The position numbers were made by a program, and so were the translations under genes. Below, piece after piece: positions 39,373 through 47,517 of a DNA stretch of 64,000 bases; position 1 is the stretch's first letter, and every line of letters starts with the position of its first letter. The stretch is from NCBI RefSeq assembly GCF_022836435.1, contig NZ_BQXC01000001.1:596400-660399 (forward strand), read 5' to 3'. Source of the stretch: Nitrosomonas sp. PY1. GTDB taxonomy: Bacteria > Pseudomonadota > Gammaproteobacteria > Burkholderiales > Nitrosomonadaceae. Below the pieces are notes generated by a model. That model did no database searches. It was given only the letters and a program-made list of their open reading frames with translations, and was not told where the DNA came from.

Positions 39373-39888
39373 ATGAAACAAAATATAGATAAACAACCCG
39401 CCGCGATTCTAACCATACTGTTATTTATTACTGCATTAATGCTGTCTGGGAGCGTATTTGCTGATAAGCTGACTACGAAAACTGAATTGGATGCAGCCAC
39501 TGCTACCGATGCAAATACTAGCACTATTACGGCACCTGTCCGCCATATAGGCGACCGTTTATCTGATGGCAGCATCGTGTTTTGGGTTGATGAAACGGGT
39601 AAGCACGGTCTGGCAGCACAGCCATTTGATGATAATCGCCAAGCTAATTGGTATGCTGCAGAAGAACATGCTGAAAATCATGGCTCCGGCTGGCGTTTGC
39701 CTACAAAGCCTGAATTGAATCTACTGTTTCAACAGAGGGACGTTGTGGGTGGTTTTGCCGATCACCTCTATTGGAGTTCTACCGAGCACGATGCTACCCT
39801 CGTGTGGTATCAGCACTTCCACTCTGGCGTGCAATACTACGGCAATAAGGGCAAGACGCTCAGTGTTCGGGCTGTTCGGGCTTTTTAA
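39373..39888 (+). CDS. Exported DUF1566 lectin-fold protein, likely variable protein of a diversity-generating retroelement
   Basis: A 171-residue protein with a signal peptide (about 1-32, ending ALMLSGSVFADKL). A DUF1566/Lcl domain follows, with the typical WRLPTKPELNLLFQQRD, LYWSSTEHDATLVWYQHF and SVRAVRAF blocks. In diversity-generating retroelements (DGRs) the C-terminal WSSTE...QYYGNKG...LSVRAVRAF portion of such genes is the variable region rewritten by reverse transcription from an adenine-mutated template. A hairpin just beyond the stop and a decayed avd gene directly after it support this role here. RBS TTAGGAG lies about 8 bases upstream. No template repeat or reverse transcriptase gene is in the window, so the sequence is now probably frozen. 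Confidence 0.8.
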   Translation: MKQNIDKQPAAILTILLFITALMLSGSVFADKLTTKTELDAATATDANTSTITAPVRHIGDRLSDGSIVFWVDETGKHGLAAQPFDDNRQANWYAAEEHAENHGSGWRLPTKPELNLLFQQRDVVGGFADHLYWSSTEHDATLVWYQHFHSGVQYYGNKGKTLSVRAVRAF

Positions 39889-39900
39889 CTATTTGACTTT

Positions 39901-39913
39901 ACCGCGTAGCGGT
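39901..39913 (+). promoter_or_regulatory. Hairpin after the variable region (DGR-type or terminator)
   Basis: ACCGC-GTA-GCGGT is a perfect small hairpin 12 bases after the stop codon, followed by CGATTTTATTTT. DGRs often carry a short hairpin or cruciform just downstream of the variable region that aids homing. The T-rich tail would also suit a weak terminator. Confidence 0.45.
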
Positions 39914-39926
39914 CGATTTTATTTTG

Positions 39927-40262
39927 GCGCTGTATTATGACTTGCCGGTTTATAGGGATACTTATTAGCGCATTCTGAAGATTCTTTGAATGTACTAAAG
40001 ATTTTCCGAAAGAGTATAAGTATACCCTGGGGCAGGACATGAAGTGTGATGCCCTGCAACTGCTCAGAAGTATTTACCGCGCCAATCAAGCGACGCATAA
40101 GAGAGAGCATCTGGAGTTTTTTGGATGAGCTTGAAATTCTCAAACTGAAAATACGCCTATGCGCGGACATGAAGGTTTTGTCCTTCAAAAAAACAGACTG
40201 AACTGAATGTGTTAATGGACAGCATAGGCAAACAGATTGTCGGCTGGCATGCCAGTCCGTAA
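39927..40262 (+). pseudogene. avd: Avd-type accessory protein of a diversity-generating retroelement, decayed
   Basis: Reading across several frames gives consecutive pieces of an Avd four-helix-bundle protein: YYDLPVYRDTY, then FPKEYKYTLGQDMKCDALQL, LRSIYRANQATHKREHLEF, LDELEILKLKIRLCADMKVL and QTELNVLMDSIGKQIVGWHA. KEYKYTLGQD-K-D and IGKQI-GW are signature blocks of Avd, which assists the DGR reverse transcriptase. An in-frame TAG near the start, a frameshift near 39970, an extra T in the run at 40117-40122 and another shift near 40190 show the gene is dead. An IS6 fragment starts four bases after its end. Confidence 0.8.
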
Positions 40263-40265
40263 AAG

Positions 40266-40420
40266 GATTCTGTCGCAAATATTTAAACGAGGTGCAGCGA
40301 ACACACCCTTCAGGCAAAGTTATCCTGCAAGAGTAGCAAACTGCTGAAATCCGGACAACCCTTGTCGGTTCAGCTGCCCCTTTCGGATCATGTGTGCGGT
40401 TTCAATGCCAGCCAGGGTTG
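40266..40420 (-). mobile_element. IS6-family terminal fragment
   Basis: The 155 bases match the transposase-3' end of the intact IS6 copy, from its terminus (GATTCTGTCGCAAATATTTA) through the last ~35 codons of the transposase, then stop abruptly at GCCAGGGTTG. The following sequence (TGTCAATCAACATTC) looks like an IS21-type terminus, so two insertion events meet here. Confidence 0.8.
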
Positions 40421-40462
40421 TCAATCAACATTCAAAATTTACCAGATATCAACATCCAAAAA
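40419..40462 (+). repeat. IS21-type terminal sequence (scrap)
   Basis: TGTCAATCAACATTCAAAAT followed by TTACCAGATATCAACATCC closely resembles the sequence at 47172-47215. Both have the look of IS21-family ends without any transposase. They bracket the Rhs and first toxin-antitoxin genes in the same orientation. Confidence 0.45.
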
Positions 40463-40465
40463 GAA

Positions 40466-42624
40466 CTCAGCAACGCGAATATGACGCGCTCAATCGTCTT
40501 TGGAAAACCATCGGCGCACAAACCCAAACCACCCAATACCAGTACGACGCGCAAGGTAACCTGAAGCAGATTGCCGATCCACTTTCGCATGCGACGCACT
40601 TTCAATTCGACACGCGCAACCGCCTAAAGCAATCGACCGATCCGGCCAATGGCATAACGCAACAAACACTGAATGCACTGGATCAAATCACGCAGGTATC
40701 CGATCCCAGGAACATCAACACCACCTACGCGTACAACGGTTTTGGCGATGTGACGCAGGAAATATCGCAAGACCGGGGCACCACGACCTACACTTTTGAT
40801 GCTGCCGGCAATGTCAAAACCATCACCGATGCCCGTGGCGTCAAACATACCTATACCTGGGATGCGCTCAATCGCCCGACCAAACGCACGCATACCACGG
40901 TTACCGGCGTGCCAGGGGCTACCCAACTCGTTTGGAGTTACGATACCGGCGCCAATGGTATTGGACGACTGACCGGCATGACGGACGAATCCGGTTCAAC
41001 CAGCTTTGGCTACGACATACATGGCAACCTGCTCACTAAGACGCAGATCGCCAAGATCGGCACGATCAATTACACGCAAACGCTCAGCTATCAGTACGAC
41101 AGCTTTGGTCGCCAGAGCCAGATGACGTATCCGTCCGGCACGCAAATCACCACCACCTATGGTGCCGATGGTCGCGCAAATGAATTACGCATCAATGGCA
41201 ATCTGCTCTTGAGTAACATCGCGTACCAACCGTTTGGCGAACCCAAAAGCTGGGTGTGGGGCAATGGTCAAGCGTATACACGTACTTTCGACACCGATGG
41301 ACGGCTTAAAACCCACCCGGTTGGCGGCGATACGCGCACGCTCACCTATGATCTGGCCAGCCGCATCACACAAACCACGGACACCAACCCGATCTACAAC
41401 CGCAGCTTCGACTACGATGTGAACGATCGGTTGACGAATCAATCGGACAACACCAGCTTTAAAATCTGGAGCTATGACGCCAATAGCAATCGCACGCAAT
41501 ATGAAGCGGGCAGCGCAACCTACGTATATACGACCGCCGCCAACAGCAATCGCCTGCAAACGGTGTCAGGGCCAATGACCAAAACCTACACCTTTGATGC
41601 CGCAGGCAATCCGCTGAGCGATGATTTGACGACCTTTACTTGGAATGCCGCCGGAAAACTCGCAACCACGGTCAAGAGCGCCAAGACGCACACCTACAAA
41701 ACCAACGCGCTCGATCAACGCATCAGCAAGAATGGTCCGATCAATCCCAAGCAGATCTTCTTTTATGACGAAGCAGGACAACTGATCGGCGAATACACGG
41801 ACAATGCGGCTACTACCACGCCGACCAATGACTGGCTGGTTAGACAGGAAACCGTGTGGCTGGGGGACATTCCAGTCGCCGTGATCAAGAAACCCACCGC
41901 TACCAGCGCAATCCAGGTTCACTATGTTCATGCCGATCACCTCAACACTCCGAGAGTGATCGTCAACACCGCGAACACCACCGTCTGGCGCTGGGACAAT
42001 GTACACGCGTTCGGCGCCAACCTGGCTGACGAAGACCCAGACGGCAATGCCCAACTGTTCGAATACAACCCACGCTTCCCAGGGCAGTACTTTGACAAAG
42101 AAACCGGTCTGCATTACAACTATTTCCGATACTATGAACCTGAGACCGGAAGATACATTTCACCTGATCCGATTGGGTTGGCGGGTGGTGTCAATGTTTA
42201 TGGATATGTGGAACAAAATCCGTTAAGCTTTATTGATCCTTATGGTTTGTGGTCTATCGGTGATCCTCTATCGCAAGAAATAGTCGATGCTGTAGCGGGA
42301 TTTGGGGATGGCGCCTACAAAGCAATCACTCTTGGGCTTGGTGACTTACAGGATATCCGCAATATTCTTGATATAAATGGAGGTATTAACAAGTGTTCTA
42401 ATGAATACACAATATCGAGTGTAGCTGGGAATGTCGTAGGTGCTACTGCGTTGGGTGGTGCTTTGGCGAATAAAGCATTTAGACAAAGTGGTTGGTTAAA
42501 TAATAATCGTTATTTGCGCATTGGTTGGGGAAAGAATGAAGGGCGTCGCGTTTTTAGAATTTCGGGACATGTTGTTAAAACCGAGAGTGGTCACATTGAT
42601 ATATGGAGAGGTTCGCGCTTATGA
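40466..42624 (+). CDS. Rhs/YD-repeat protein with C-terminal toxin tip (N-terminus lost)
   Basis: About 718 residues of Rhs sequence remain, made of YD repeats (YDALNRLWKT, YQYDAQGNLKQIADP and many more) that in complete proteins build a shell around the toxin. The conserved core end is HADHLNTPRVI, RYYEPETGRYISPDPIGLAG, GVNVYGYVEQNPLSFIDPYG. After DPYG, a variable tip of about 130 residues follows, ending YLRIGWGKNEGRRVFRISGH, VVKTESGHIDIWRG. Its activity is not recognisable to me. The frame is open back to 40390, but those first codons come from an IS6 fragment. The gene thus lacks its N-terminal delivery domain and start, and expression is doubtful. It overlaps the candidate immunity gene (ATGA). 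Confidence 0.85.
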
Positions 42625-42959
42625 AAACATTAACCTTGTTTCAAGAAAAATGTGAAACTACGTTAGAGAATATTCTGAAAAAAGATGGCCTAGTTTTACG
42701 TAATAGAAATATTGCAGGAAAGCACGAGAAATATATTGTGGCAGAAATACCAAGTGTATGTATTAAAATTTGGATTTATGAGGAAGAAGCAATGTTTACC
42801 GTAGTAGATAAAAGCTATTTTTATGAAGCTCTAGATTATCCAGATAAGGATCTTCTCATATCTAAGTTTGTCGAAGCAATTATATCTTGTTCAAAAAATG
42901 AGGTGCGGATTGATACTGGAAGCTCGCGTATATCCTTGTTTAAAGGGAGAGAGCTCTAG
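42621..42959 (+). CDS. Candidate immunity protein for the first Rhs tip
   Basis: A 112-residue acidic protein starting MKTLTLFQEKCETTLENILK, with no signal peptide or recognised domain. Its ATG overlaps the rhs stop (ATGA), the usual arrangement for Rhs immunity genes, and its size fits. The function is inferred from position only. Confidence 0.6.
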   Translation: MKTLTLFQEKCETTLENILKKDGLVLRNRNIAGKHEKYIVAEIPSVCIKIWIYEEEAMFTVVDKSYFYEALDYPDKDLLISKFVEAIISCSKNEVRIDTGSSRISLFKGREL

Positions 42960-43029
42960 ATTAAAATGCAAACTTGCGAAACCTCAACATAATAAAATAA
43001 CTGATGAATAGAATGCCAAGGGATCACTG

Positions 43030-43847
43030 CCACGCCGACCAATGACTGGCTGGTCAGACAGGAAACCGTGTGGCTGGGAGACATTCCGGTGGCCGTGATC
43101 AAGAAACCGACCGCCACCAGCGCAATCCAGGTTCACTATGTTCATGCCGATCACCTCAACACTCCGAGAGTGATTGTAAACCAAAGCAATACGCCGGGGC
43201 GCTGGGACAACGTGCACGCATTCGGTGCCAACCTAGCTGACGAAGACCCCGACGGCAATGCCCAACTGTTCGAATACAACCCGAGATTCTCTGGACAGTA
43301 CTTTGACAAAGAAACTAGTCTCTATTACAACTACTTCCGATACTATGAACCTGAGACAGGGAGATATATCAGCCCCGATCCGATTGGGTTGGCGGGGGGT
43401 GTCAATGTTTATGGGTATGTGAATGGAAATTCTATGAGCCATCGCGATCCACTAGAGCTTAATCCTACAACTGCTGTTGGCGCGGGAGTTGGTTCGATAA
43501 TTTTTCCAGGAATCGGTACAGTGGTGGGTGCAGGGGTGGGTACGGCGCTTGGAGTTGGCATTGGTTGGTTAATATACAGCAAACCTCCAGAGAATGCGTA
43601 TGATCCTAGTGGCCCTAAGGCACCTGGGAAACCCGGTAAAGAGGAAGGTTTTTGCGATCCCAAGGGCGGAGAAGATTGGGTTAGAAACCCAAATGGGCGT
43701 GGCAGCGGTTGGCGAGATGCAAATGGCAACGTTTGGATTCCGAGTGGTCCTCCGAGATCAGGTGATGCTCACGGTGGACCTCATTGGGATGTACAAACGC
43801 CAGGCGGTGGTTATATAAATATCTATCCAGGAGGTAAGCGACGATGA
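43030..43847 (+). CDS. Orphan Rhs C-terminal cassette with a second toxin tip (Ntox37-like)
   Basis: The first ~390 bases (43030-43421) repeat the core end of the upstream rhs gene (41816-42210) with one codon missing and scattered changes. After GYVNGNSMSHRDPLELN comes an unrelated tip: a Gly/Val-rich hydrophobic stretch (AVGAGVGSIIFPGIGTVVGA), then GGEDWVRNPNGRGSGWRDAN and HGGPHWDVQTPGGGYINIYP. The last block resembles polymorphic toxin type 37 domains. There is no start codon of its own with an RBS; an internal GTG at 43068 is possible. As in other Rhs loci, such orphan tips are thought to become active by recombining through the shared core. Confidence 0.75.
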
Positions 43848-44161
43848 AAAATTCCACTATCGTCGAACTTGAGGCACGGAGGATTCGCTTTTTCTCGAGA
43901 AACGATGAAGAAGCATTTTTTGAGTGGTTGGATAAGCTTACTTGTGTCGAAAAATATTTTGGACAAGGAGATGTTCTGTATATCAGCCTTAAACGAGTTG
44001 CTGTAGATGAAGAAGCCTTGCGTGAGTTGTTAGCTATTTCTCATCGCTATGGAATTGATATTAAGCAATTGCGCACATTCGATTGCGACGCATTTTCTTC
44101 GTGGTTTAGGGACTCGCGCGCATATTGGTTTGGCTCTGTTTTTGGTGAAGATAAAGAGTGA
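43844..44161 (+). CDS. Candidate immunity protein for the orphan Rhs tip
   Basis: A 105-residue protein (MKNSTIVELEARRIRFFSRN) whose ATG overlaps the tip's stop codon by ATGA. It is cytosolic and rich in aromatic and acidic residues (FFEWLDKL, CDAFSSWFRDSRAYWFG). No family was recognised; the immunity role is inferred from position next to the toxin tip. Confidence 0.6.
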   Translation: MKNSTIVELEARRIRFFSRNDEEAFFEWLDKLTCVEKYFGQGDVLYISLKRVAVDEEALRELLAISHRYGIDIKQLRTFDCDAFSSWFRDSRAYWFGSVFGEDKE

Positions 44162-44163
44162 TC

Positions 44164-44216
44164 TACGACTATCACCTTAACGCCCCGAGAGTGATCGTCA
44201 ACACCGCCAACACCTA
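44164..44216 (+). repeat. Third, very short rhs core fragment
   Basis: The bases read YHLNAPRVIVNTANT followed by a stop. This corresponds to DHLNTPRVIVNTANT at about 41936-41980 of the rhs gene. It is probably the scar of another lost tip cassette. Confidence 0.6.
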
Positions 44217-44322
44217 ACAAATTGATCCATTTCCCGAGATTACAATCGCATAAAGATTTCACATTATCGACCATCTTTGATTTTCTCTTTCAAAGAACTA
44301 CGTTTTCTAAACGAAAGAATTT

Positions 44323-44664
44323 TTATAAATCAAAAATAATGAATAAAGCTTCTTTGATCGATGGTAGATATTCGCTTTCTAGTCTTCCTTGTTTTTTACC
44401 GATCCGAGAAATATCAACCGCACGCAGTTGCTTGAGATTGATATGTCGGTCTTTATCTAGGCCATTATGATTACTCGGTATTAAGTTTACTGCAAATGGC
44501 CAAGGCTTATGATTTAGAAGTAAAGGCGCCACAATCAGAGTTTTTGATTGGATATTCACCAGATCACTTTGAATGATCACGCATGGTCCGAGTTTTTGCG
44601 TTTCAGCACCTTTGGTGGGTTCCAAATCAACCCAGTAAATATCAAGCTGCTTAAACTCAGTCAT
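44323..44664 (-). CDS. MazF/PemK-type mRNA interferase toxin
   Basis: About 113 residues starting MTEFKQLDIYWVDLEPTKGA. DIYWVDLEPTKGAE...GPCVIIQSDLVN...KTLIVAPL is the usual N-terminal strand pattern of MazF/PemK, and INLKQLRAVDISRIGKK the C-terminal one. It cleaves mRNA when free of antitoxin. It overlaps the antitoxin stop by 8 bases; the four-codon-longer start (44676) is less likely. Confidence 0.85.
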   Translation of the reverse strand: MTEFKQLDIYWVDLEPTKGAETQKLGPCVIIQSDLVNIQSKTLIVAPLLLNHKPWPFAVNLIPSNHNGLDKDRHINLKQLRAVDISRIGKKQGRLESEYLPSIKEALFIIFDL

Positions 44665-44887
44665 TTGAAAGACCATCGGACAGAGTTTTTTCCCATTCCT
44701 TCAATTCTTGCTGATAGTCAGAGTCTTCAGCTTCTTCTTGGTTTGCCCTTAGCAAAGCTTGCCTGAGATGATTTTTGCGTTCCTGCTTTAGAAGCTCATT
44801 AATATATGCACTGCGATTGTCACCAGCAATATTATTGAGAAATGCATAGCTCTCATCATCTAAAGTAATAGTCGTTCTATGTGCCAT
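44657..44887 (-). CDS. Ribbon-helix-helix antitoxin for the MazF-type toxin
   Basis: A 76-residue protein: RTTITLDDESYAFLNNIAGD is a ribbon-helix-helix DNA-binding start, followed by an acidic C-terminal tail (NQEEAEDSDYQQELKEWEKT) that would wrap the toxin. It is upstream of and overlapping the toxin gene, so the pair is self-contained and likely autoregulated. Confidence 0.8.
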   Translation of the reverse strand: MAHRTTITLDDESYAFLNNIAGDNRSAYINELLKQERKNHLRQALLRANQEEAEDSDYQQELKEWEKTLSDGLSND

Positions 44888-45035
44888 AGAATTATCACGT
44901 CAAAATGAATACATTATGATCATACTATAATGTACTCAAACATTACACTCTATCTATTGGAGTAATGATGTTTCTATATGTGATAATGTCCTTTATCTCA
45001 TATATGAATGATAGTAAAATTTAAGCTTACAAATG

Positions 45036-45366
45036 TGGGTAAGAAGCTAGGAAAGAACCAAATGTTACATAGTAATATCTATTGTTCATAAATCTCTTAT
45101 CCAATTATCTTTATCGGTCAGGATATTACAATCTGATAATCAAATTACGGCGTAATATGCGCTTGTAACTCTGGAAGAAATAAATGTACTGGTATGGAAG
45201 CATATACTGCTTCATAGAGAATACGATCTTAGTCACGAAGATACCAGAATTATAACTTTAACTTATATTGGATTTTGAAAGTCTCAAAAAATACTCTAAT
45301 CATTGCGGATAAATATAAAATCAAAGTTGCTATGTAATATTTGGTTCTTTCCTAACTTCTTACCCA
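45036..45366. repeat. Element bounded by 37-base inverted repeats
   Basis: The arms 45036-45072 and 45330-45366 are reverse complements with two mismatches; each begins TGGGTAAGAAG (left arm reading, or reverse complement of the right). The 257 bases between contain no ORF I can support. It has the shape of a MITE or of an IS emptied of its gene. No clear target duplication is seen. Confidence 0.75.
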
Positions 45367-45462
45367 TTATTGCAGGTTGCGCATTTTTGCAAAAAATCAC
45401 GCTACCTTCGTCGGGTTATTTAATTCCTGGCGTTAGTGCGTGCGATTTTAGGGGAGTATGTC

Positions 45463-46161
45463 ATGAAAGAATTAGTGATCCCAAAAATAGTTGATCGTGA
45501 TGAGTGGGAGCGAGCCCGAGCTGAGCTACTGGTTCGCGAGAAGATGCACACTCGCGCCGGCGACGAAATAGCTGCAGTTCGGCGACGCCTACCGATGACC
45601 CGAATGGAAGTGGTCACGGTAGTGGGTCCGGACGGCCCCGTTTTACTGCGCGACGTATTTCAGGGTCGGCGCATGTTGATCGTGTATCACTTTATGTGGA
45701 GTCGGGGGGCGCCACACGACAAGCAGTGCGAGGGCTGCACGCATAGTCAAGTAGCGATGAATGCCGCTGTATGCGCTTATCTGGCCGAACGAGACGTGAC
45801 CTACGCCGTTTTCAGCGCTGGCCCATGGAGTGAGATCGTCGCTTACCGCGACTTCATGGGTTGGACAGCACCTTGGTATTCAACCGCCGATTCCTCAGAA
45901 GTATTGGCAACTAGAACCGGCGGTGACCTCCGCTGCTATCTACGGGTTAATGACGAAGTGTTTGAAACATACGAAACGAAGTGGCGTGGAATTGAGGCCA
46001 TGCTGCCCACACTGCAGTTGCTCGATATGACTGCGTACGGGCGGCAGGAAACGTGGGAAGACTCGCCAGACGGATGGCCGCAAGATCAGGCCGGGTCATG
46101 GTGGCGGCGGGACGGTCGACCCGTTGCTCAGTGGACGCGTACCAATGCAACGATCAAATGA
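45463..46161 (+). CDS. DUF899 family thioredoxin-like protein
   Basis: A 232-residue protein starting MKELVIPKIVDRDEWERARA, with LIVYHFMWSRGAPHDKQCEG, CTHSQVAMNAAVCAYLAERD and YETKWRGIEAMLPTLQLLD, the standard DUF899 blocks, a thioredoxin-fold family of unknown reaction. GGGGAG lies 8 bases before the ATG at 45463. Its base composition is clearly more GC-rich than that of its neighbours, pointing to recent acquisition. Confidence 0.88.
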   Translation: MKELVIPKIVDRDEWERARAELLVREKMHTRAGDEIAAVRRRLPMTRMEVVTVVGPDGPVLLRDVFQGRRMLIVYHFMWSRGAPHDKQCEGCTHSQVAMNAAVCAYLAERDVTYAVFSAGPWSEIVAYRDFMGWTAPWYSTADSSEVLATRTGGDLRCYLRVNDEVFETYETKWRGIEAMLPTLQLLDMTAYGRQETWEDSPDGWPQDQAGSWWRRDGRPVAQWTRTNATIK

Positions 46162-46173
46162 ACTGCAGTTAAG

Positions 46174-46275
46174 TGTTGTGGTTCAATAAAGCCGGATATC
46201 TTGTTAAGGTAACAGGAGGACTAATTAACGAGGTAAAGGATGAAAGAATCAGGGAAGTGAAGGCTCTAATATGAT
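46174..46275 (+). mobile_element. IS3-family left-end scrap
   Basis: TGTTGTGGTTCAATAAAGCC and the next ~80 bases, including the start of orfA (ATGAAAGAATCAGGGAAG, then a stop), match in the same order the terminus and orfA start of the IS3 element at 57375-57448. The rest of the element is missing. Confidence 0.75.
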
Positions 46276-46514
46276 TTCATTCAAGGACGGCTTATATTCG
46301 ATATTTGTAGTACCATCTGATACAGTGACATGATACTGTCCTATAGAATCCGCTATTTGAAATCGTTCATCGCTTATATCTATCTAAAAAGCCAATGCTA
46401 AACCACAATACAGATTTTTTGCAACAGAGCTCATTTGGGTAAGTATACATCAAAATTGATGTCACCTGTCTGTATATGATATCATTGATTTCGCGTAATA
46501 AGGAGTGAAGTCAA
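46276..46514. other. Spacer with a possible minus-strand coding scrap
   Basis: The minus strand near 46275-46385 can be read as ISDERFQIADSIGQYHVTVS, DGTTNIEYKPSLNEI without a stop, possibly the tail of a lost gene cut by the IS3 scrap. The family is not recognised. The right part contains the promoter of the next antitoxin gene. Confidence 0.2.
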
Positions 46515-46754
46515 ATGTCTGTTGTTACTGTTCGTAATTTGCCCGAAGAAACGCATCGTGCGCTTAAGCTGCGTGCTGCTCAGAATGGACGTAGCACCGA
46601 AGCTGAAATCCGTGAAATTCTGGAAGAGGCAGTGCGTCCTGAGGCGCGTATCAAAGTCGGATCTGAACTCGCTGCTTTTGGGCAATCCTTTGGGGGGCTC
46701 GATTTTAATGATATTCGTGATCAGACACCGGCTGATCCTGCGGTGTTCGAATGA
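46515..46754 (+). CDS. FitA/VapB-type antitoxin (ribbon-helix-helix)
   Basis: A 79-residue antitoxin. SVVTVRNLPEETHRALKLRA and GRSTEAEIREILEEAV form the Arc-type ribbon-helix-helix seen in FitA. The C-terminal AFGQSFGGLDFNDIRDQTPA is the toxin-binding tail. It overlaps the PIN toxin gene by 4 bases (ATGA). A direct repeat-rich palindromic region precedes it. Confidence 0.88.
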   Translation: MSVVTVRNLPEETHRALKLRAAQNGRSTEAEIREILEEAVRPEARIKVGSELAAFGQSFGGLDFNDIRDQTPADPAVFE

Positions 46755-47170
46755 TCGTTCTGGATACGAATGTGATATCCGAGCCAATGAAACCCAACGG
46801 CAATCCCGCCGTTCAAACTTGGCTTGATCGGCAAACAGCCGAGACGCTGTATCTGACAGCAGTAAGTCTTTCCGAATTGCTAGTTGGTATTGAAATCATG
46901 CCGGAAGGAAAGAGAAAAGGAGGGCTTGATGCCGCACTGAGGAAACTGATGGAGAAGCTTTTTGACGCGCGCATATTACCATTCGATCAACAAGCTGCGA
47001 TAGCATATGCATCCATGGTTGGTCGAGCTAGGACTAATGGTCGTATCATCTCTGTAGCAGACGGGCAAATTGCCGCAATCGCGGTCGTACATGGATTCAC
47101 CATAGCGACGCGGGATATTGCACCTTTTGTCGCAGTTGGATTACCCGTCATTAATCCTTGGGAAAAATGA
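46751..47170 (+). CDS. FitB/VapC-type PIN-domain toxin
   Basis: A 139-residue PIN ribonuclease. The acidic residues expected for Mg2+ binding are visible: Asp5 in IVLDTNVISE, Glu in SLSELLVGIE, and Asp in SVADGQIAAIA, followed by ATRDIAPF. It is the partner of the antitoxin immediately upstream and is probably intact. Confidence 0.9.
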   Translation: MIVLDTNVISEPMKPNGNPAVQTWLDRQTAETLYLTAVSLSELLVGIEIMPEGKRKGGLDAALRKLMEKLFDARILPFDQQAAIAYASMVGRARTNGRIISVADGQIAAIAVVHGFTIATRDIAPFVAVGLPVINPWEK

Positions 47171-47171
47171 T

Positions 47172-47215
47172 CTGTCAATCAACACTCAAATTTACCACCT
47201 ATTAACACCGCTATT
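47172..47215 (+). repeat. IS21-type terminal sequence (scrap)
   Basis: TGTCAATCAACACTCAAATT followed by TACCACCTATTAACACC matches the sequence at 40419-40462 in the same orientation. It lies directly after the PIN toxin gene, and no transposase accompanies it. Confidence 0.45.
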
Positions 47216-47259
47216 TATATAGACCAACGATACTATCATTAGGCTTACTTTTTTCATTC

Positions 47260-47517
47260 TTAATGTGTCCACATTCGTAATACTTTGATCTTCTTGTCTT
47301 GTGGATATATCTGATATATCAATCGGTGTTGAATAGTGATTCTTCTTGAATATACGCCTGATAAATCACCCATAAGCTTCTCATAAGGTAGAGGAGTTTA
47401 GAATGAATTCTCTACGAGTAATTTTAATAATTCAATTACTTTAGGCTTCAATCCGGCTTGACTAATTTTATTTGCATTCTTTTGAGCTTGTCTGGTGAAA
47501 AAGATTTCCCAATTCAC
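47260..47517 (-). pseudogene. YoeB/Txe-type toxin with an internal stop
   Basis: From a GTG at 47517 the minus strand reads NWEIFFTRQAQKNANKISQA, GLKPKVIELLKLLVENSF, then TAA. In the same frame it resumes TPLPYEKLMGDLSGVYSRRI, TIQHRLIYQIYPQDKKIKVL, RMWTH. This is a complete YoeB/Txe toxin except for one stop where the family has Gln (CAA to TAA). The toxin would be cut before its catalytic C-terminal half. Confidence 0.85.

Noticed and set aside
41566..42114. A 182-residue ORF antisense to the Rhs gene
   Set aside because: It is a shadow frame of the YD repeats; the same antisense frame recurs wherever the Rhs core is duplicated (for example 42984-43442).
43068..43847. Reading the orphan Rhs tip as an independent gene with a normal start
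   Set aside because: It starts inside the conserved core with no ribosome-binding site, and the homology begins upstream of any start codon; it is better explained as a displaced C-terminal cassette.
45400..45465. Integron attC-like core sites (GTTAGTG near 45433, CCTAAC near 44212) around the imported genes
   Set aside because: Only isolated 7-base matches; no paired core sites or folded attC hairpin could be drawn, so a cassette array is not supported.
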